A stretch of DNA of 64,000 bases. Source: Bartonella rattaustraliani AUST/NH4. Lineage in GTDB: Bacteria; Pseudomonadota; Alphaproteobacteria; Rhizobiales; Rhizobiaceae. Within the stretch, counting starts at the first letter, position 1. Each line of letters starts with the position of its first letter. The stretch spans positions 1-64,000 of the forward strand of contig NZ_CALW02000042.1 of assembly GCF_000312565.1 (NCBI RefSeq), written 5' to 3'. A program made the position numbers and the translations under genes. The notes below the pieces were generated by a model, which saw nothing but the letters and a program-made list of their open reading frames with translations, searched no databases and was not told the origin of the DNA. Below are positions 20,873-29,837 of the stretch, piece by piece.

Positions 20873-22405
20873 ATGATGACAAGTAAAATGATGAAAACCA
20901 CAACACATTATGATCTGTTTATTATTGGTGGAGGGATAAACGGATGTGGGTTGGCGAGAGATGCAGCTGGGCGCGGATTTAAAGTGGGGTTGGCTGAAAT
21001 GAATGATCTTGCCTCAGGGACATCAAGTGTCTCGACGAAGCTTATTCATGGTGGTCTTCGTTACCTTGAACATTATGAGTTCAAATTGGTTCGTGAAGCG
21101 TTAAAAGAACGTGAGGTTATTTGGCGTATGGCTCCCCATCTTGTACGTCCTTTGCGTTTTCTCCTCCCTTATCATAAGAAATTGCGTCCTGCTTGGATGT
21201 TGCGCGTGGGGCTTTTTATTTATGATCATCTTGGAAGCTGGAATCAAAAACTGTGGCGCAGTAAAACGGTTTATTTTTCAAAGCAGTTTGCCTCTATACT
21301 TAAGGAAGAGTATAAGATAGGTTTTGAATATTCTGATGCGAGAGTTGATGATGCGCGTTTGGTCATTGCGAATGCTCGTGATGCAGATATGCGGGGCGCT
21401 GATATAAAAGTACGGACAGAAGTTCTTTCTTTAAAAAGGGAAGATAAGAAATGGCGTCTCATTCTTCGAGACAAATTAAGTGGCAAAGAATATTGCGTAA
21501 CGGCTGCTTATATAGCAAATATGACAGGTCCTTGGATTAATCACATTCTAGCAGACATATTGGACTGTAAAAAGCATTCGCCAGTACGACTTGTTAGGGG
21601 ATCTCATATTTTGGTTCCCAAGCTTTATTTCCATGATCGCGCTTATATTTTTCAAAATGGTGATGGGCGTATTATATTTTCCATTCCATATCAGGAAGAG
21701 TTTACATTGCTTGGAACAACCGATTGTGATTATCAAGGGGATCCTGCCGATGTCCATATTACGGATACAGAGATTGATTATCTTTGTACAGCAGCAAGTG
21801 CGTATTTTATACAACCCATATTGCGTGAGTCCATTGTTTGGACTTATTCTGGTGTTCGGCCTCTTTATGATGATGGAACTTCAAAAGCACAAGAAATTAC
21901 GCGTGATTATGTTCTCAAAGAAATGGGGACAGAAAGTGTGCCGCGGATTCTTAATCTTTATGGTGGTAAGATCACAACCTATCGCAAATTAGCAGAAGAT
22001 GCCATGAAATTTGTTGAAAAGGCTCTTGGGACAAAAGGAGCGCCATGGACAAAAAAATCAACACTTCCTGGAGGTGATTTTCCATATAATAGGTTTAATA
22101 TTATTGAAAGTAAGATTGCTCTTTTGCTTCCAGATCTCAATGCTTTTACACACCGCAGACTTGCACGGTCTTATGGTTCTGAGGCATTGATGATATTTCA
22201 AAATGGTACGGCAGATAAAGGAAAAGATTTTGGTCATGGACTCACTGAAATAGAAGTCAAATGGTTAATAGAAAAGGAATGGGCGAAAACATGTGAAGAT
22301 GTGTTGTGGCGCCGTTCAAAACTTGGGCTTTTGTTTAATGAGAAAGAGGTTGATACTCTTTCTGCTTATATGCAAAGCCAAAAAAAATGCGAACAAAATT
22401 TATGA
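20873..22405 (+). CDS. glpD: Aerobic glycerol-3-phosphate dehydrogenase
   Basis: GlpD is a membrane-associated FAD enzyme that oxidises glycerol 3-phosphate to dihydroxyacetone phosphate and passes electrons to quinone. The N-terminal FAD-binding signature is DLFIIGGGINGCGLARDAAGRG-like, followed by STKLIHGGLRYLE. Also present are GTTDCDYQGDP, and YSGVRPLYDDG plus NLYGGKITTYRKLAEDA in the cap region. Its 510 residues are normal. Several ATGs cluster at the start (20873, 20885, 20888) and no clear ribosome-binding site decides between them. The product would enter the TpiA step encoded in this window. Confidence 0.96.
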   Translation: MMTSKMMKTTTHYDLFIIGGGINGCGLARDAAGRGFKVGLAEMNDLASGTSSVSTKLIHGGLRYLEHYEFKLVREALKEREVIWRMAPHLVRPLRFLLPYHKKLRPAWMLRVGLFIYDHLGSWNQKLWRSKTVYFSKQFASILKEEYKIGFEYSDARVDDARLVIANARDADMRGADIKVRTEVLSLKREDKKWRLILRDKLSGKEYCVTAAYIANMTGPWINHILADILDCKKHSPVRLVRGSHILVPKLYFHDRAYIFQNGDGRIIFSIPYQEEFTLLGTTDCDYQGDPADVHITDTEIDYLCTAASAYFIQPILRESIVWTYSGVRPLYDDGTSKAQEITRDYVLKEMGTESVPRILNLYGGKITTYRKLAEDAMKFVEKALGTKGAPWTKKSTLPGGDFPYNRFNIIESKIALLLPDLNAFTHRRLARSYGSEALMIFQNGTADKGKDFGHGLTEIEVKWLIEKEWAKTCEDVLWRRSKLGLLFNEKEVDTLSAYMQSQKKCEQNL

Positions 22406-22881
22406 TACCCTCAGTTTTACTAGGATGTTTAGTGTCTGTTTATGTCAAAAATTGAAAAACATTTTTTGAAAAAAATGCGTTATAATGATGTGCTATAATG
22501 AAATGGGTTACGGAGTATTCTCATTTGTTGTTTATCAGACTGGCAATATTTAGATCCTTTCTGGATAGGTGCATCTGTGGCTTTTAAAGGTAGCATATGA
22601 GTGGTAAAAAAGACCATTCAAACAGATTTTTTACATTTCATATCTTCTAGAATCATATAGTCAGAATATTTGGTTGTTGTTGCGTTATAGCAGTCTCTTT
22701 TGTCTTTTCTTGGTATTTGTATTGGTTTTAATAGCATTTTAGGTCAATGGAAAAGACAAGAGGAGAAAAACCATTTGTATAATAAAATGGGCAGAAAGTA
22801 AGCTTTTTGTGAAGTAGAAAAAGCAAAAATTTGTATGTATGAATGAGAAATGTTTTAATGGGGATATAAGAGTAATACTCT
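22406..22881. other. Intergenic, about 475 bp
   Basis: No complete gene is visible. A short frame near 22545-22600 reads WQYLDPFWIGASVAFKG, which looks protein-like but is too short to assign; it may be the remnant of a membrane protein. Confidence 0.4.
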
Positions 22882-23862
22882 ATGATATTTTATAATCCTC
22901 CATCGCCAATAAAATTTGCGGTTGCACCAATGTTAGATTGGACAGACCGGCATTGTCGATTTTTTTATCGTCTTTTAACAAAAAAGGCACTTCTTTATAC
23001 TGAAATGATTGTTGCTGATGCTGTCATTCATGGTGTTCGTAAACAATTACTATCTTTTAACCACGAAGAACATCCCATTGCGTTACAATTAGGGGGAGCT
23101 GATCCGAAAAAATTAGCAGAGGCAGCGCGAATCGCTGAAGATTTTGGTTATGATGAAATTAATCTTAATGTTGGTTGTCCATCAAATCGTGTTCAAGCGG
23201 GTGTTTTTGGTGCTTGTCTCATGCTCCATCCCGGCATTGTAGCAACTGCTGTGGAAGCAATGAAACAAGTGGTTGCTATCCCTGTGACCGTTAAATGTCG
23301 CGTTGGTGTGGATGAGCAAGATGAAGAATTAGCTTTAGATTCTTTTGTTCATCAAATTTGGAATGCTGGGTGTGATGCACTCTGGATACATGCACGCAAA
23401 GCATGGTTACAAGGATTAAGCCCAAAAGAAAATCGTGATATTCCTCCACTAAATTATGAAAGAGTTTATAAATTAAAGCGTAAATATCCTCATAAATTCA
23501 TTGGGATAAATGGTGGAATTAAATCAATTAATGAAATTAAAGAGCATTTGACCTGGTGTGATGCTGCCATGGTTGGTCGACAAGTTTATCATGATCCAGC
23601 TTTGTTAAAATATGTTGATTTTGAAATATACGATGAGCAACAAAATGATCTTAGTGATCATGATCTTATTGAAGCTATGTGCGATTATATTATGCGACAT
23701 ACCGCATCAGGAGGGCGTCTTTCTCATGTGACACGTCATATGATTGGTTTGTTTCACAGTCGGAATGGGGCGCGTCAGTGGCGGCAAATATTATCCAATG
23801 AAGCAACAAAAAAAGATGCAGATGCCTATGTTTTAAAAAAAGCGTTTTCTACTCTCTCTTAA
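22882..23862 (+). CDS. dusA: tRNA-dihydrouridine(20/20a) synthase
   Basis: DusA reduces uridines 20 and 20a in the D loop of tRNAs using FMN and NADPH. The N-terminal VAPMLDWTDRHCRFFYR and TEMIVADAVIHG are characteristic of the DusA subgroup. The active-site Cys sits in FGACLML (about residue 112) after INLNVGCPSNRVQAG. The FMN phosphate-binding region includes GINGGI and AMVGRQVYHDP. Its 326 residues are normal. Confidence 0.95.
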   Translation: MIFYNPPSPIKFAVAPMLDWTDRHCRFFYRLLTKKALLYTEMIVADAVIHGVRKQLLSFNHEEHPIALQLGGADPKKLAEAARIAEDFGYDEINLNVGCPSNRVQAGVFGACLMLHPGIVATAVEAMKQVVAIPVTVKCRVGVDEQDEELALDSFVHQIWNAGCDALWIHARKAWLQGLSPKENRDIPPLNYERVYKLKRKYPHKFIGINGGIKSINEIKEHLTWCDAAMVGRQVYHDPALLKYVDFEIYDEQQNDLSDHDLIEAMCDYIMRHTASGGRLSHVTRHMIGLFHSRNGARQWRQILSNEATKKDADAYVLKKAFSTLS

Positions 23863-24258
23863 AAATAGTTTTACAAGATAACATGTGTTATAGTTTTCAC
23901 TTCCTCAAGTTTTACGTCTTTCGAAATTTGAAATAATCTCAAGGCGTGAATTTTTCTAAAATTATTTTCATCTATCATGAAAAGCATATTCGCTACACGT
24001 ATGAGGATAATATGTTGATGAAGACGACAAAATTCTCATTTAATATATAAAGTTTTATGAGACAATAGTTTAAAGAGTTAATTTAAAAATAGAATATAAT
24101 AGTTTGATAAAAGTTGTAAATTTAATATAGTACTTCTCATTGTTATTCTAAATAATATTTAATGCTTTTAGAATATAGCTAAACAAACAATGAATCGTTC
24201 ATATCCTATGAATATAGTGCAATTTTACGATACAGTGCAGATTTGAAAAGGTGTTTTC
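23863..24258. other. Intergenic, about 395 bp
   Basis: Very AT-rich with no gene. I looked for a cobalamin riboswitch before cobT and did not recognise its B12-box core. AAGGTG lies before the cobT ATG. Confidence 0.45.
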
Positions 24259-25266
24259 ATGACCGTTAGTCCATTTGATGATTTTCGTGCTTTACTCACC
24301 AATTTACCTGTTGCCGATGCGTTTTCTATAACTTTAGCAAAAAAGCGGCAAGCAGAATTAACGAAAACTCAAGGAACCTTAGGAAAATTAGGAGATATCG
24401 CAGTTTGGTACGCAGGATGGAGAGGAGAAGAAAAGCCTCTTGTAACGCGTCCTTTGGTGGCTATTTTTTCTGGTAATCATGGTATCACCGATGAAGATGT
24501 TACGCCATTTCCACAGTCAATGACGCAAAAAATGGTACAAAATTTTGCTGCTGGTGGTGCTGCTATCAATCAAATTTGCATAGCTTATGATCTTGGATTA
24601 AAAATTTTTGACTTAGCGCTGAAATATCCAACAATCAATATTACCAAGGATGCAGCAATGGATGAGCGTAGCGCAGCCGCTACTATGGCATTTGGAATGG
24701 AATCCATTGCTGGTGGAATAGATCTCTTGTGTATCGGTGAAATGGGAATTGGAAATACAACCATAGCTTCAGCTTTATGTTTAGCATTATTTGGTGGAGA
24801 AGTTGAAGAATGGACAGAAAACGGTATGGAATCTGAAGGAGATTTTTATCAACGTAAAATAGCTGTACTCAAAAAAGCAGTTTCTTTACATAAAGATCAT
24901 TTTCATGATCCTTTCGAAATTATGCGTCGCTTAGGAGGACGTGAAATTGCTGCTATGGTCGGTGCTATATTAGCCGCAAGAATGGAAAAAATACCCGTTA
25001 TTTTGGATGGTTTTGTCGCAACAGCCGCAGCAGCAGTGCTTTATAAAATGCATCCAAGAGCACTTGATCATATTCTTGTTGGACATGTTTCTTCTGAATC
25101 AGTGCATCGTAAACTGCTGGCAAAAATTGATAAAGAACCGCTTTTAGATTTGGGGATGTGTTTTGGTGAGGGAACAGGTGCAGCCATGGCGGCTGGTATT
25201 GTCAAGGCTGCTGTTTTAACACACGCAAAAATGGTGACTTTAGAACAATTAGATCTGACTGCCTAA
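24259..25266 (+). CDS. cobT: Nicotinate-nucleotide-dimethylbenzimidazole phosphoribosyltransferase
   Basis: CobT transfers phosphoribose from nicotinate mononucleotide to dimethylbenzimidazole, making the lower-ligand nucleotide of cobalamin. The protein (335 residues) shows SGNHGITDEDVTPFP, FAAGGAAINQI, GEMGIGNTT and the C-terminal LGMCFGEGTGAA, where the catalytic Glu is conserved (about residue 303). The gene stands alone: no cobS, cobU, cobC or other cobalamin genes lie in the window. It may serve salvage or lower-ligand remodelling (inference). Confidence 0.95.
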   Translation: MTVSPFDDFRALLTNLPVADAFSITLAKKRQAELTKTQGTLGKLGDIAVWYAGWRGEEKPLVTRPLVAIFSGNHGITDEDVTPFPQSMTQKMVQNFAAGGAAINQICIAYDLGLKIFDLALKYPTINITKDAAMDERSAAATMAFGMESIAGGIDLLCIGEMGIGNTTIASALCLALFGGEVEEWTENGMESEGDFYQRKIAVLKKAVSLHKDHFHDPFEIMRRLGGREIAAMVGAILAARMEKIPVILDGFVATAAAAVLYKMHPRALDHILVGHVSSESVHRKLLAKIDKEPLLDLGMCFGEGTGAAMAAGIVKAAVLTHAKMVTLEQLDLTA

Positions 25267-25297
25267 AGATGCTAGAAGATTAAAAATAAAAAAAACT

Positions 25298-25789
25298 TTA
25301 AGATTCTTGTTCGCTCATTTTTTCGCGCAATTTTATGTAATTGAGTGGAAGTTCCGTTGTATATTTAATCTGTTCCATTGCGAAAGAGGACGAAACATCA
25401 CGGATATCAATTTTAGCGATTAATTTTTTGTAAAAAAGATCATAAGCTTCGATATTAGGAACAACAACACGTAATAAATAATCGATATCTCCGCTCATTC
25501 GATAAAATTCAATGACTTCACGAAATTCCTGCACAATTTTTGAAAAACGCTTAAACCATTCATGGCTGTGTGTGTTGGTGCGAATAGAAACAAAAACCGT
25601 AACATGTGCGTTTACTTTTTCTGGAGAAAGAACAGCAACACGGCGTTGAATAACACCATCTTCTTCAAGTTTTTGAATTCTGCGCCAGCAAGGTGTTGTT
25701 GAAAGCCCAACTTTTTTAGCAATATCAGCAACAGAGAGTGTTGCATTTTCTTGCAAAAGATGCAGGATTTTTCGGTCAAGTCTGTCCAT
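25298..25789 (-). CDS. Lrp/AsnC-family transcriptional regulator
   Basis: This 163-residue regulator has an N-terminal winged helix-turn-helix (about residues 4-60). It contains DRKILHLLQENATLSVADIA and the recognition helix LSTTPCWRRIQKLEEDGVI. A RAM (AsnC-type) ligand and oligomerisation domain follows, with FYRMSGDIDYLLRVVVPNIEAY. Such proteins sense amino acids. The target and effector cannot be read from the sequence. AAGGAATG precedes the ATG. The gene sits 16 bp downstream of a glycosylase-family gene on the same strand. Confidence 0.93.
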   Translation of the reverse strand: MDRLDRKILHLLQENATLSVADIAKKVGLSTTPCWRRIQKLEEDGVIQRRVAVLSPEKVNAHVTVFVSIRTNTHSHEWFKRFSKIVQEFREVIEFYRMSGDIDYLLRVVVPNIEAYDLFYKKLIAKIDIRDVSSSFAMEQIKYTTELPLNYIKLREKMSEQES

Positions 25790-25805
25790 ATTTTTTCAAC
25801 ATTCC

Positions 25806-26444
25806 TTATAAAAATTGACGCACTAAACGACGAAGATAGACAATAAGTTCATCGTTAAACCATGGATTTTTTTGTAACCAAGCAGTATTTCTCCATGAGG
25901 GATGAGGCAACGGCATAACATTATATCCTCGAGGTTGACATACGGAAAGAATGTTTCTCCAATCACTAACGGTTTCTGAAACTGTTTTATGTTTTAATTC
26001 TGTAATATGCCACTTTTGTGCATAACTTCCAATAGCAAGAACAAGCTTTATTTGTGGCATAGCTTGAAATATTTTTTCATGCCATATTTCACGACATTCA
26101 CGTCTTGGCGGTAAATCAGATTTATTTTTATCATAACCTGGAAAACAAAACCCCATAGGAACAATAGCAAAAAGAGATTTATTATAAAATTCATTCTTTG
26201 TGACATCAAGCCAATCACGCAATCTTTCACCAGAACGATCATTAAAAGGAATGGAACTTTCATGTACACGCAAGCCTGGTGCTTGCCCTGCGATTGCAAT
26301 CAAAGCTGTGTGAGATAAATAAACAACAGGGTTTGGTTCATGGGGAAGGGGAGGGGGATAGTGTGGTTGTTGGATACAAATACGGCAGGAATAAATTTTC
26401 CTTTCAAGTTTTATAATTTGACTGCAATGCGGTTGTTTCATCAA
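25806..26444 (-). CDS. Uracil-DNA glycosylase superfamily protein
   Basis: The 212-residue protein carries the two active-site blocks of the uracil-DNA glycosylase superfamily: motif A as AGQAPGLRVHESSIPF and motif B as PLPHPSWRN. Between them lies VLAIGSYAQKWH. Cysteines near the N-terminus (C7, C20, C23) could form part of an iron-sulfur site, as in UDG families 4 and 5, but I cannot place a fourth ligand. The likely role is removal of deaminated or otherwise damaged bases. The exact subfamily and substrate remain open. Confidence 0.85.
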   Translation of the reverse strand: MMKQPHCSQIIKLERKIYSCRICIQQPHYPPPLPHEPNPVVYLSHTALIAIAGQAPGLRVHESSIPFNDRSGERLRDWLDVTKNEFYNKSLFAIVPMGFCFPGYDKNKSDLPPRRECREIWHEKIFQAMPQIKLVLAIGSYAQKWHITELKHKTVSETVSDWRNILSVCQPRGYNVMPLPHPSWRNTAWLQKNPWFNDELIVYLRRLVRQFL

Positions 26445-26491
26445 AAAAATAGGTGATTAAAGAAATATATTATTGAAATAAGATATTTTTC

Positions 26492-27037
26492 TTATTCTGT
26501 TCTAGGGTGTGCTTTTCGCCATTTTCTCGGTTTTTGAAAATTTGACTGCCATATCCCTTTTTTTTGCTTTCTCGCTTCTTTTTCTTCTTCAGGATAATTA
26601 TAATAACTTACTGCCCAACCATTACGGACAAGTGTTGCATTAATATTGCTTACTTTTTTTGTTCTACATGTTGCAAGAATACGGTGATATTTATCTCTTT
26701 TGTGCCAACGACATGTAACAGGCTGATTTCCTATGAGCTGTTCTAAATATTTTTTTGCTTCAAGTCCACACGGATATTGTGCTTTCTTTGTACCACAAGA
26801 TTGTTGAAGTTCCGGAGCGTCAATTCCTACAAGTCGAATCTTGACAGAAGAAATCATAATGGAATCGCCATCAATAATAAGTGCCTGACCTTTAATGGAT
26901 CTTTTAGAAATAAAATCTGCCTCATGAGAAGGGACTTGAGTTCGTTTAAGATAAATGATGACAGCGACAAAAAGAGCAGCAGTGGCAAAAATGCTAAAAC
27001 TGATAGTCTTTGGATTAAAATGAGATTTCTTTTTCAT
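26492..27037 (-). CDS. Membrane-anchored or secreted staphylococcal-nuclease-like protein
   Basis: This 181-residue protein has an N-terminal membrane or signal segment (about residues 11-27). An SNase/TNase domain follows. The catalytic pattern is kept: Arg and Glu in VKIRLVGIDAPELQQ and the second Arg in DKYHRILATC. The usual ending GWAVSY...EEKEARKQKKGIW is present. It would cut DNA or RNA outside the cytoplasm with calcium. Substrate and purpose (nutrient scavenging, host nucleic acid) are inference. Four conserved-looking cysteines suggest disulfides. Confidence 0.9.
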   Translation of the reverse strand: MKKKSHFNPKTISFSIFATAALFVAVIIYLKRTQVPSHEADFISKRSIKGQALIIDGDSIMISSVKIRLVGIDAPELQQSCGTKKAQYPCGLEAKKYLEQLIGNQPVTCRWHKRDKYHRILATCRTKKVSNINATLVRNGWAVSYYNYPEEEKEARKQKKGIWQSNFQKPRKWRKAHPRTE

Positions 27038-27401
27038 AAAATAAAAAAATGATAACCAATCAATTATTTGTTTTAAAGAATTATTTATTTTTTACAAAAA
27101 AGCTTTCTTCTTCTCAATCAAAGAACATTTCCTTAATTTTATGAGGGAAACCTTCTATTCTTATCTTTCAGAAGCAAGCATTCTGTTCTACAAAAGTAAT
27201 TTCGCACAATATCACAATTAATAATTTAGGATGATGAGGAATAAAAGCAATCGAAAAAGCAAGTCCTCTAAAACATACAAAATATATGGATGAAAGATGC
27301 ATAATCTTCTTCTAAAAGAAAACGCGCTCCAGAATATAATTTTGGAGAGTAAAAATCATACTTTTGGTTTGCAGAAGCTGTCAATGAAATGGCAAACTCA
27401 T
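27038..27401. other. Intergenic, about 360 bp
   Basis: No gene is seen; the plus-strand ORF at 27297-27536 is the antisense shadow of rpmG. This is the region downstream of rpmG and upstream of the nuclease gene. Confidence 0.5.
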
Positions 27402-27569
27402 TTATTTGATTTTTGTTTCTTTAAATTCGACATGTTTTCTTACAACTGGATCATATTTACGTTTGCTCATTTTGTCTGTCATTGTACGGCTATTTTTCTT
27501 TGTAACATAGAAAAAACCAGTATCTGCTGTCGATAAAAGCTTAATTTTAATGGTCGCTGCCTTAGCCAT
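27402..27569 (-). CDS. rpmG: 50S ribosomal protein L33
   Basis: A 55-codon gene encoding a short basic protein that begins [20 protein letters not shown] and continues [20 protein letters not shown]. This is the alphaproteobacterial L33 pattern, without the zinc-binding cysteines of the C+ form. It ends [11 protein letters not shown]33 sits in the large ribosomal subunit near the E site. An AGGA lies about 10 bases before the ATG. Position next to an MFS gene and rnr fits the rhizobial gene order. Confidence 0.95.
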   Translation of the reverse strand: MAKAATIKIKLLSTADTGFFYVTKKNSRTMTDKMSKRKYDPVVRKHVEFKETKIK

Positions 27570-27989
27570 AATTTAGGAATCCTATTTATATTGAAACAAT
27601 ATCATCTTGTGATCAAAATTCACTTTTAGTGTAATCAGATTTTCGAGGCAACACTACGGATGTTCTAAAAAAAGTCAAGAGCTGATTAATTTTCTCATGA
27701 GTTGAACAAAGAGCAAAAGAATATATAGCAAAAAAACAAGCTATTGCTATCGAAAAAACAAATGGTTTAAAGATATCCATGGTTTGTCCGATAATGGTCG
27801 GACCAGCAAGCATTCCAATTTCATAGCAAAAGATAGTAGCAAGTTCATGTCCTTTGAGGCGGTTCCCTAGGTGAGCAAGTCTGATTGTATAAAGGCCGGC
27901 AGATACATCCCCAAGCAGAAAAAGATCAAACATGATGATCCATGGATACTGAGTGATCCATGGTATTATAAAAGTTCCAAGAAAGCCCA

Positions 27990-28540
27990 AGATGGCACAT
28001 CTCTCCAATCCATTGCAGGTCTGTTAATAGCTTTATGGGGTTGTTTACCTAAAAGAGCGTGTGCTTTGGCTGTGACTTGTAAATCAACATCTATTCCCAA
28101 TGCAGCAGCATGTTTGAAACAAGGATTAAGACGGTTTAGCGCTTTCTCTGCTGTTCCTGCTTTTGTATGTCTGGATGGCAAGCGTATTGCGTATATCTGT
28201 TTGGGTAATCTCTGAAACGGGTAGACAGCCTAATTTGGGAAGAATGTAAAGATGCAAAGGTAAAAACCAATGTTCATCTTTAACATCTCCTTTTAATTCG
28301 GCTTTACGGCTTTCAAAAGCATCCACAGCAATGTCTTTAATAATGAAGATTGCGCATTGCCTCACACTTTTATTTCTCACGTTTTTTAATGGGGGCACGA
28401 CCTTCACGAAAAACAGAACGCCACCGTGTTGCAGTTTCACGGGCTTGTTTTAAAGAAACATCTCTCAAGGCACCATCATTATATTTACCAGCACCCAATG
28501 TTGCGACAGCCCTTGCATTAAGGCGATTCATGAGAGGCAT
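27990..28540 (-). pseudogene. N-terminal fragment of a phage/island tyrosine integrase
   Basis: Starting at ATG 28540, the minus strand encodes MPLMNRLNARAVATLGAGKY, then LRDVSLKQARETATRWRSVF, the DUF4102-type start of P4-like integrases. After a stop and frameshift it continues with DAFESRKAELKGD and LYILPKLGCLPVSEITQTDI. After another frameshift come AGTAEKALNRLNPCFKHAAA and PAMDWRDVPS. It then ends, joined to MFS coding sequence. The catalytic domain with the Arg and Tyr residues is absent, so it is a truncated, frameshifted relic. Confidence 0.88.
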
Positions 28541-28720
28541 TTTTCCTCCTTTTCTTATTAATTTTTATCCACATGCCAATCCCGCTTATGGTGTAAAACC
28601 AAGTGAATAAAATTGATTCAATATGAAGTGATTTGAGATGAAAGAGTCTTACAATACTCGGGAGTGTAATTCAAAGTGAGAAACGATAAAAACTCTTATG
28701 AATCAATGTGTTGATATAAA
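28541..28720. repeat. Integrase upstream region, copy 1 (partner 43964-44150)
   Basis: The bases upstream of the integrase start resemble those at 43964-44150 in the same orientation. Shared pieces are AAAATTGATTCAA and ATCAATNTGTTGATA, plus the GAGAGGCATTTTTCCTC over the start codon itself. It probably held the integrase promoter and perhaps an attachment site. Confidence 0.7.
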
Positions 28721-29454
28721 GTGTGCTGTCTCATTTCCGTTGTATCCAATGGAGAGATTAAAAGGCGTTATAAGAGTCAATGCCCCATTTGGATAGCACC
28801 ATAAACAAGTACTGCCATCATGGAGCTTGGGACTTGGAAAAGGTAGGAAATAAACGGTGTATATTGATCTTCTTTAAATTCTGGGCTTAGTTTTCAAGCA
28901 GCAAGAATTGGTATAGCAGCAAGCACAATAAGAACACAGCTTGTGGCAAAAGGCAAAAAACCTTGTGTTTCTACTTTCGTTAATAGCATTGGACCTATCG
29001 CGAATGCTAATCCTAATGTAATAGCATAAATGGAAAGTACCAAACTACGTTTTTTATGGGGTGCATACTGTTAATCCAAAACTCCGATAGGATAAATGTC
29101 ACACATCATAGTGAAATGTAAGATAAATCTTAAAACAAACCAAATCCATATTGCTTCGAAAAAATAAAATCCTAAAAAGCTCAAATATCCTATAGCCATC
29201 ATAAACAATAGTGTTTTAGCAATCTCTAAATGTAAGGCGATTCGAGCAGTAAAAATGGCAGCGATCATTGTCGCAATTCCCCCAACTGTTCCACTATAGC
29301 CGATCATACTATTTGAAATACCTTTTTCGGCCATCAGAAGTGAGACAAGCTGTGTTTCCATTCCCTATGCTATTCTAACGGTATCAATCGTTGTAATAAC
29401 TGCAATGATTGCGCGAAAAGAATTATTTTGAGAGTTTAAAGACTTTTTTATCAT

Positions 29455-29837
29455 GAGAATGGCTTACTATCATCTATTTAAACTGATGAAAAGTTGATTT
29501 GAAATAAAAAAACGAACCTGCTTCTTACAGATTTTCTCATTTATTTCATATAGGAAGTTTTTAGATTTTTTATATGATTATTATTGCTAAAATAACAAAA
29601 CATGTGACGTATTTATATAATAGAGAAAAATGATATTGTATACATAAAATAACAAAACGACTGTACATGATAAGTTTTTTTAATTTAAAATTATTTTTAT
29701 CTTGTGTTTTTATTATGCATCTTTATCCTAAATATAATTAAAGACAATTCTATCGTTTTTTTATAAAACTTTTTAATGACTTCAAATAAAAAGCAATGCA
29801 ATAAAGCTATTAAAAATGGTTTTAATTTTCGTTTCTA
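29455..29837. other. Intergenic, about 380 bp, very AT-rich
   Basis: No gene is seen. This is the space between the end of rnr and the start of the broken MFS gene. No clear terminator hairpin was found. Confidence 0.45.

Larger units (their letters stand above)
27613..29454 (-). pseudogene. MFS transporter gene, broken by stops and an integrase fragment
   Basis: Pieces of one major facilitator protein follow each other in order on the minus strand. The N-terminus begins at 29454 (MIKKSLNSQNNSFRAIIAV) and reads through one TAG into METQLVSLLMAEKGISNSMIG. A frameshift near 29070 leads to PHKKRSLVLSIYAITLGLAF. After another stop comes PSSMMAVLVYGAIQMG. Integrase-related DNA occupies about 27990-28720. 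The C-terminal part then runs from about 27990 to 27613 (GLYTIRLAHLGNRLKGHELA). The transporter is dead; its substrate cannot be inferred. Confidence 0.88.

Noticed and set aside
23863-24258. Cobalamin riboswitch before cobT
   Set aside because: I did not see the B12-box core or a suitable set of stems; the region is plain AT-rich sequence.
27871-28215. Plus-strand ORF of 114 codons
   Set aside because: It is antisense to the integrase and MFS fragments, whose minus-strand translations match known families.
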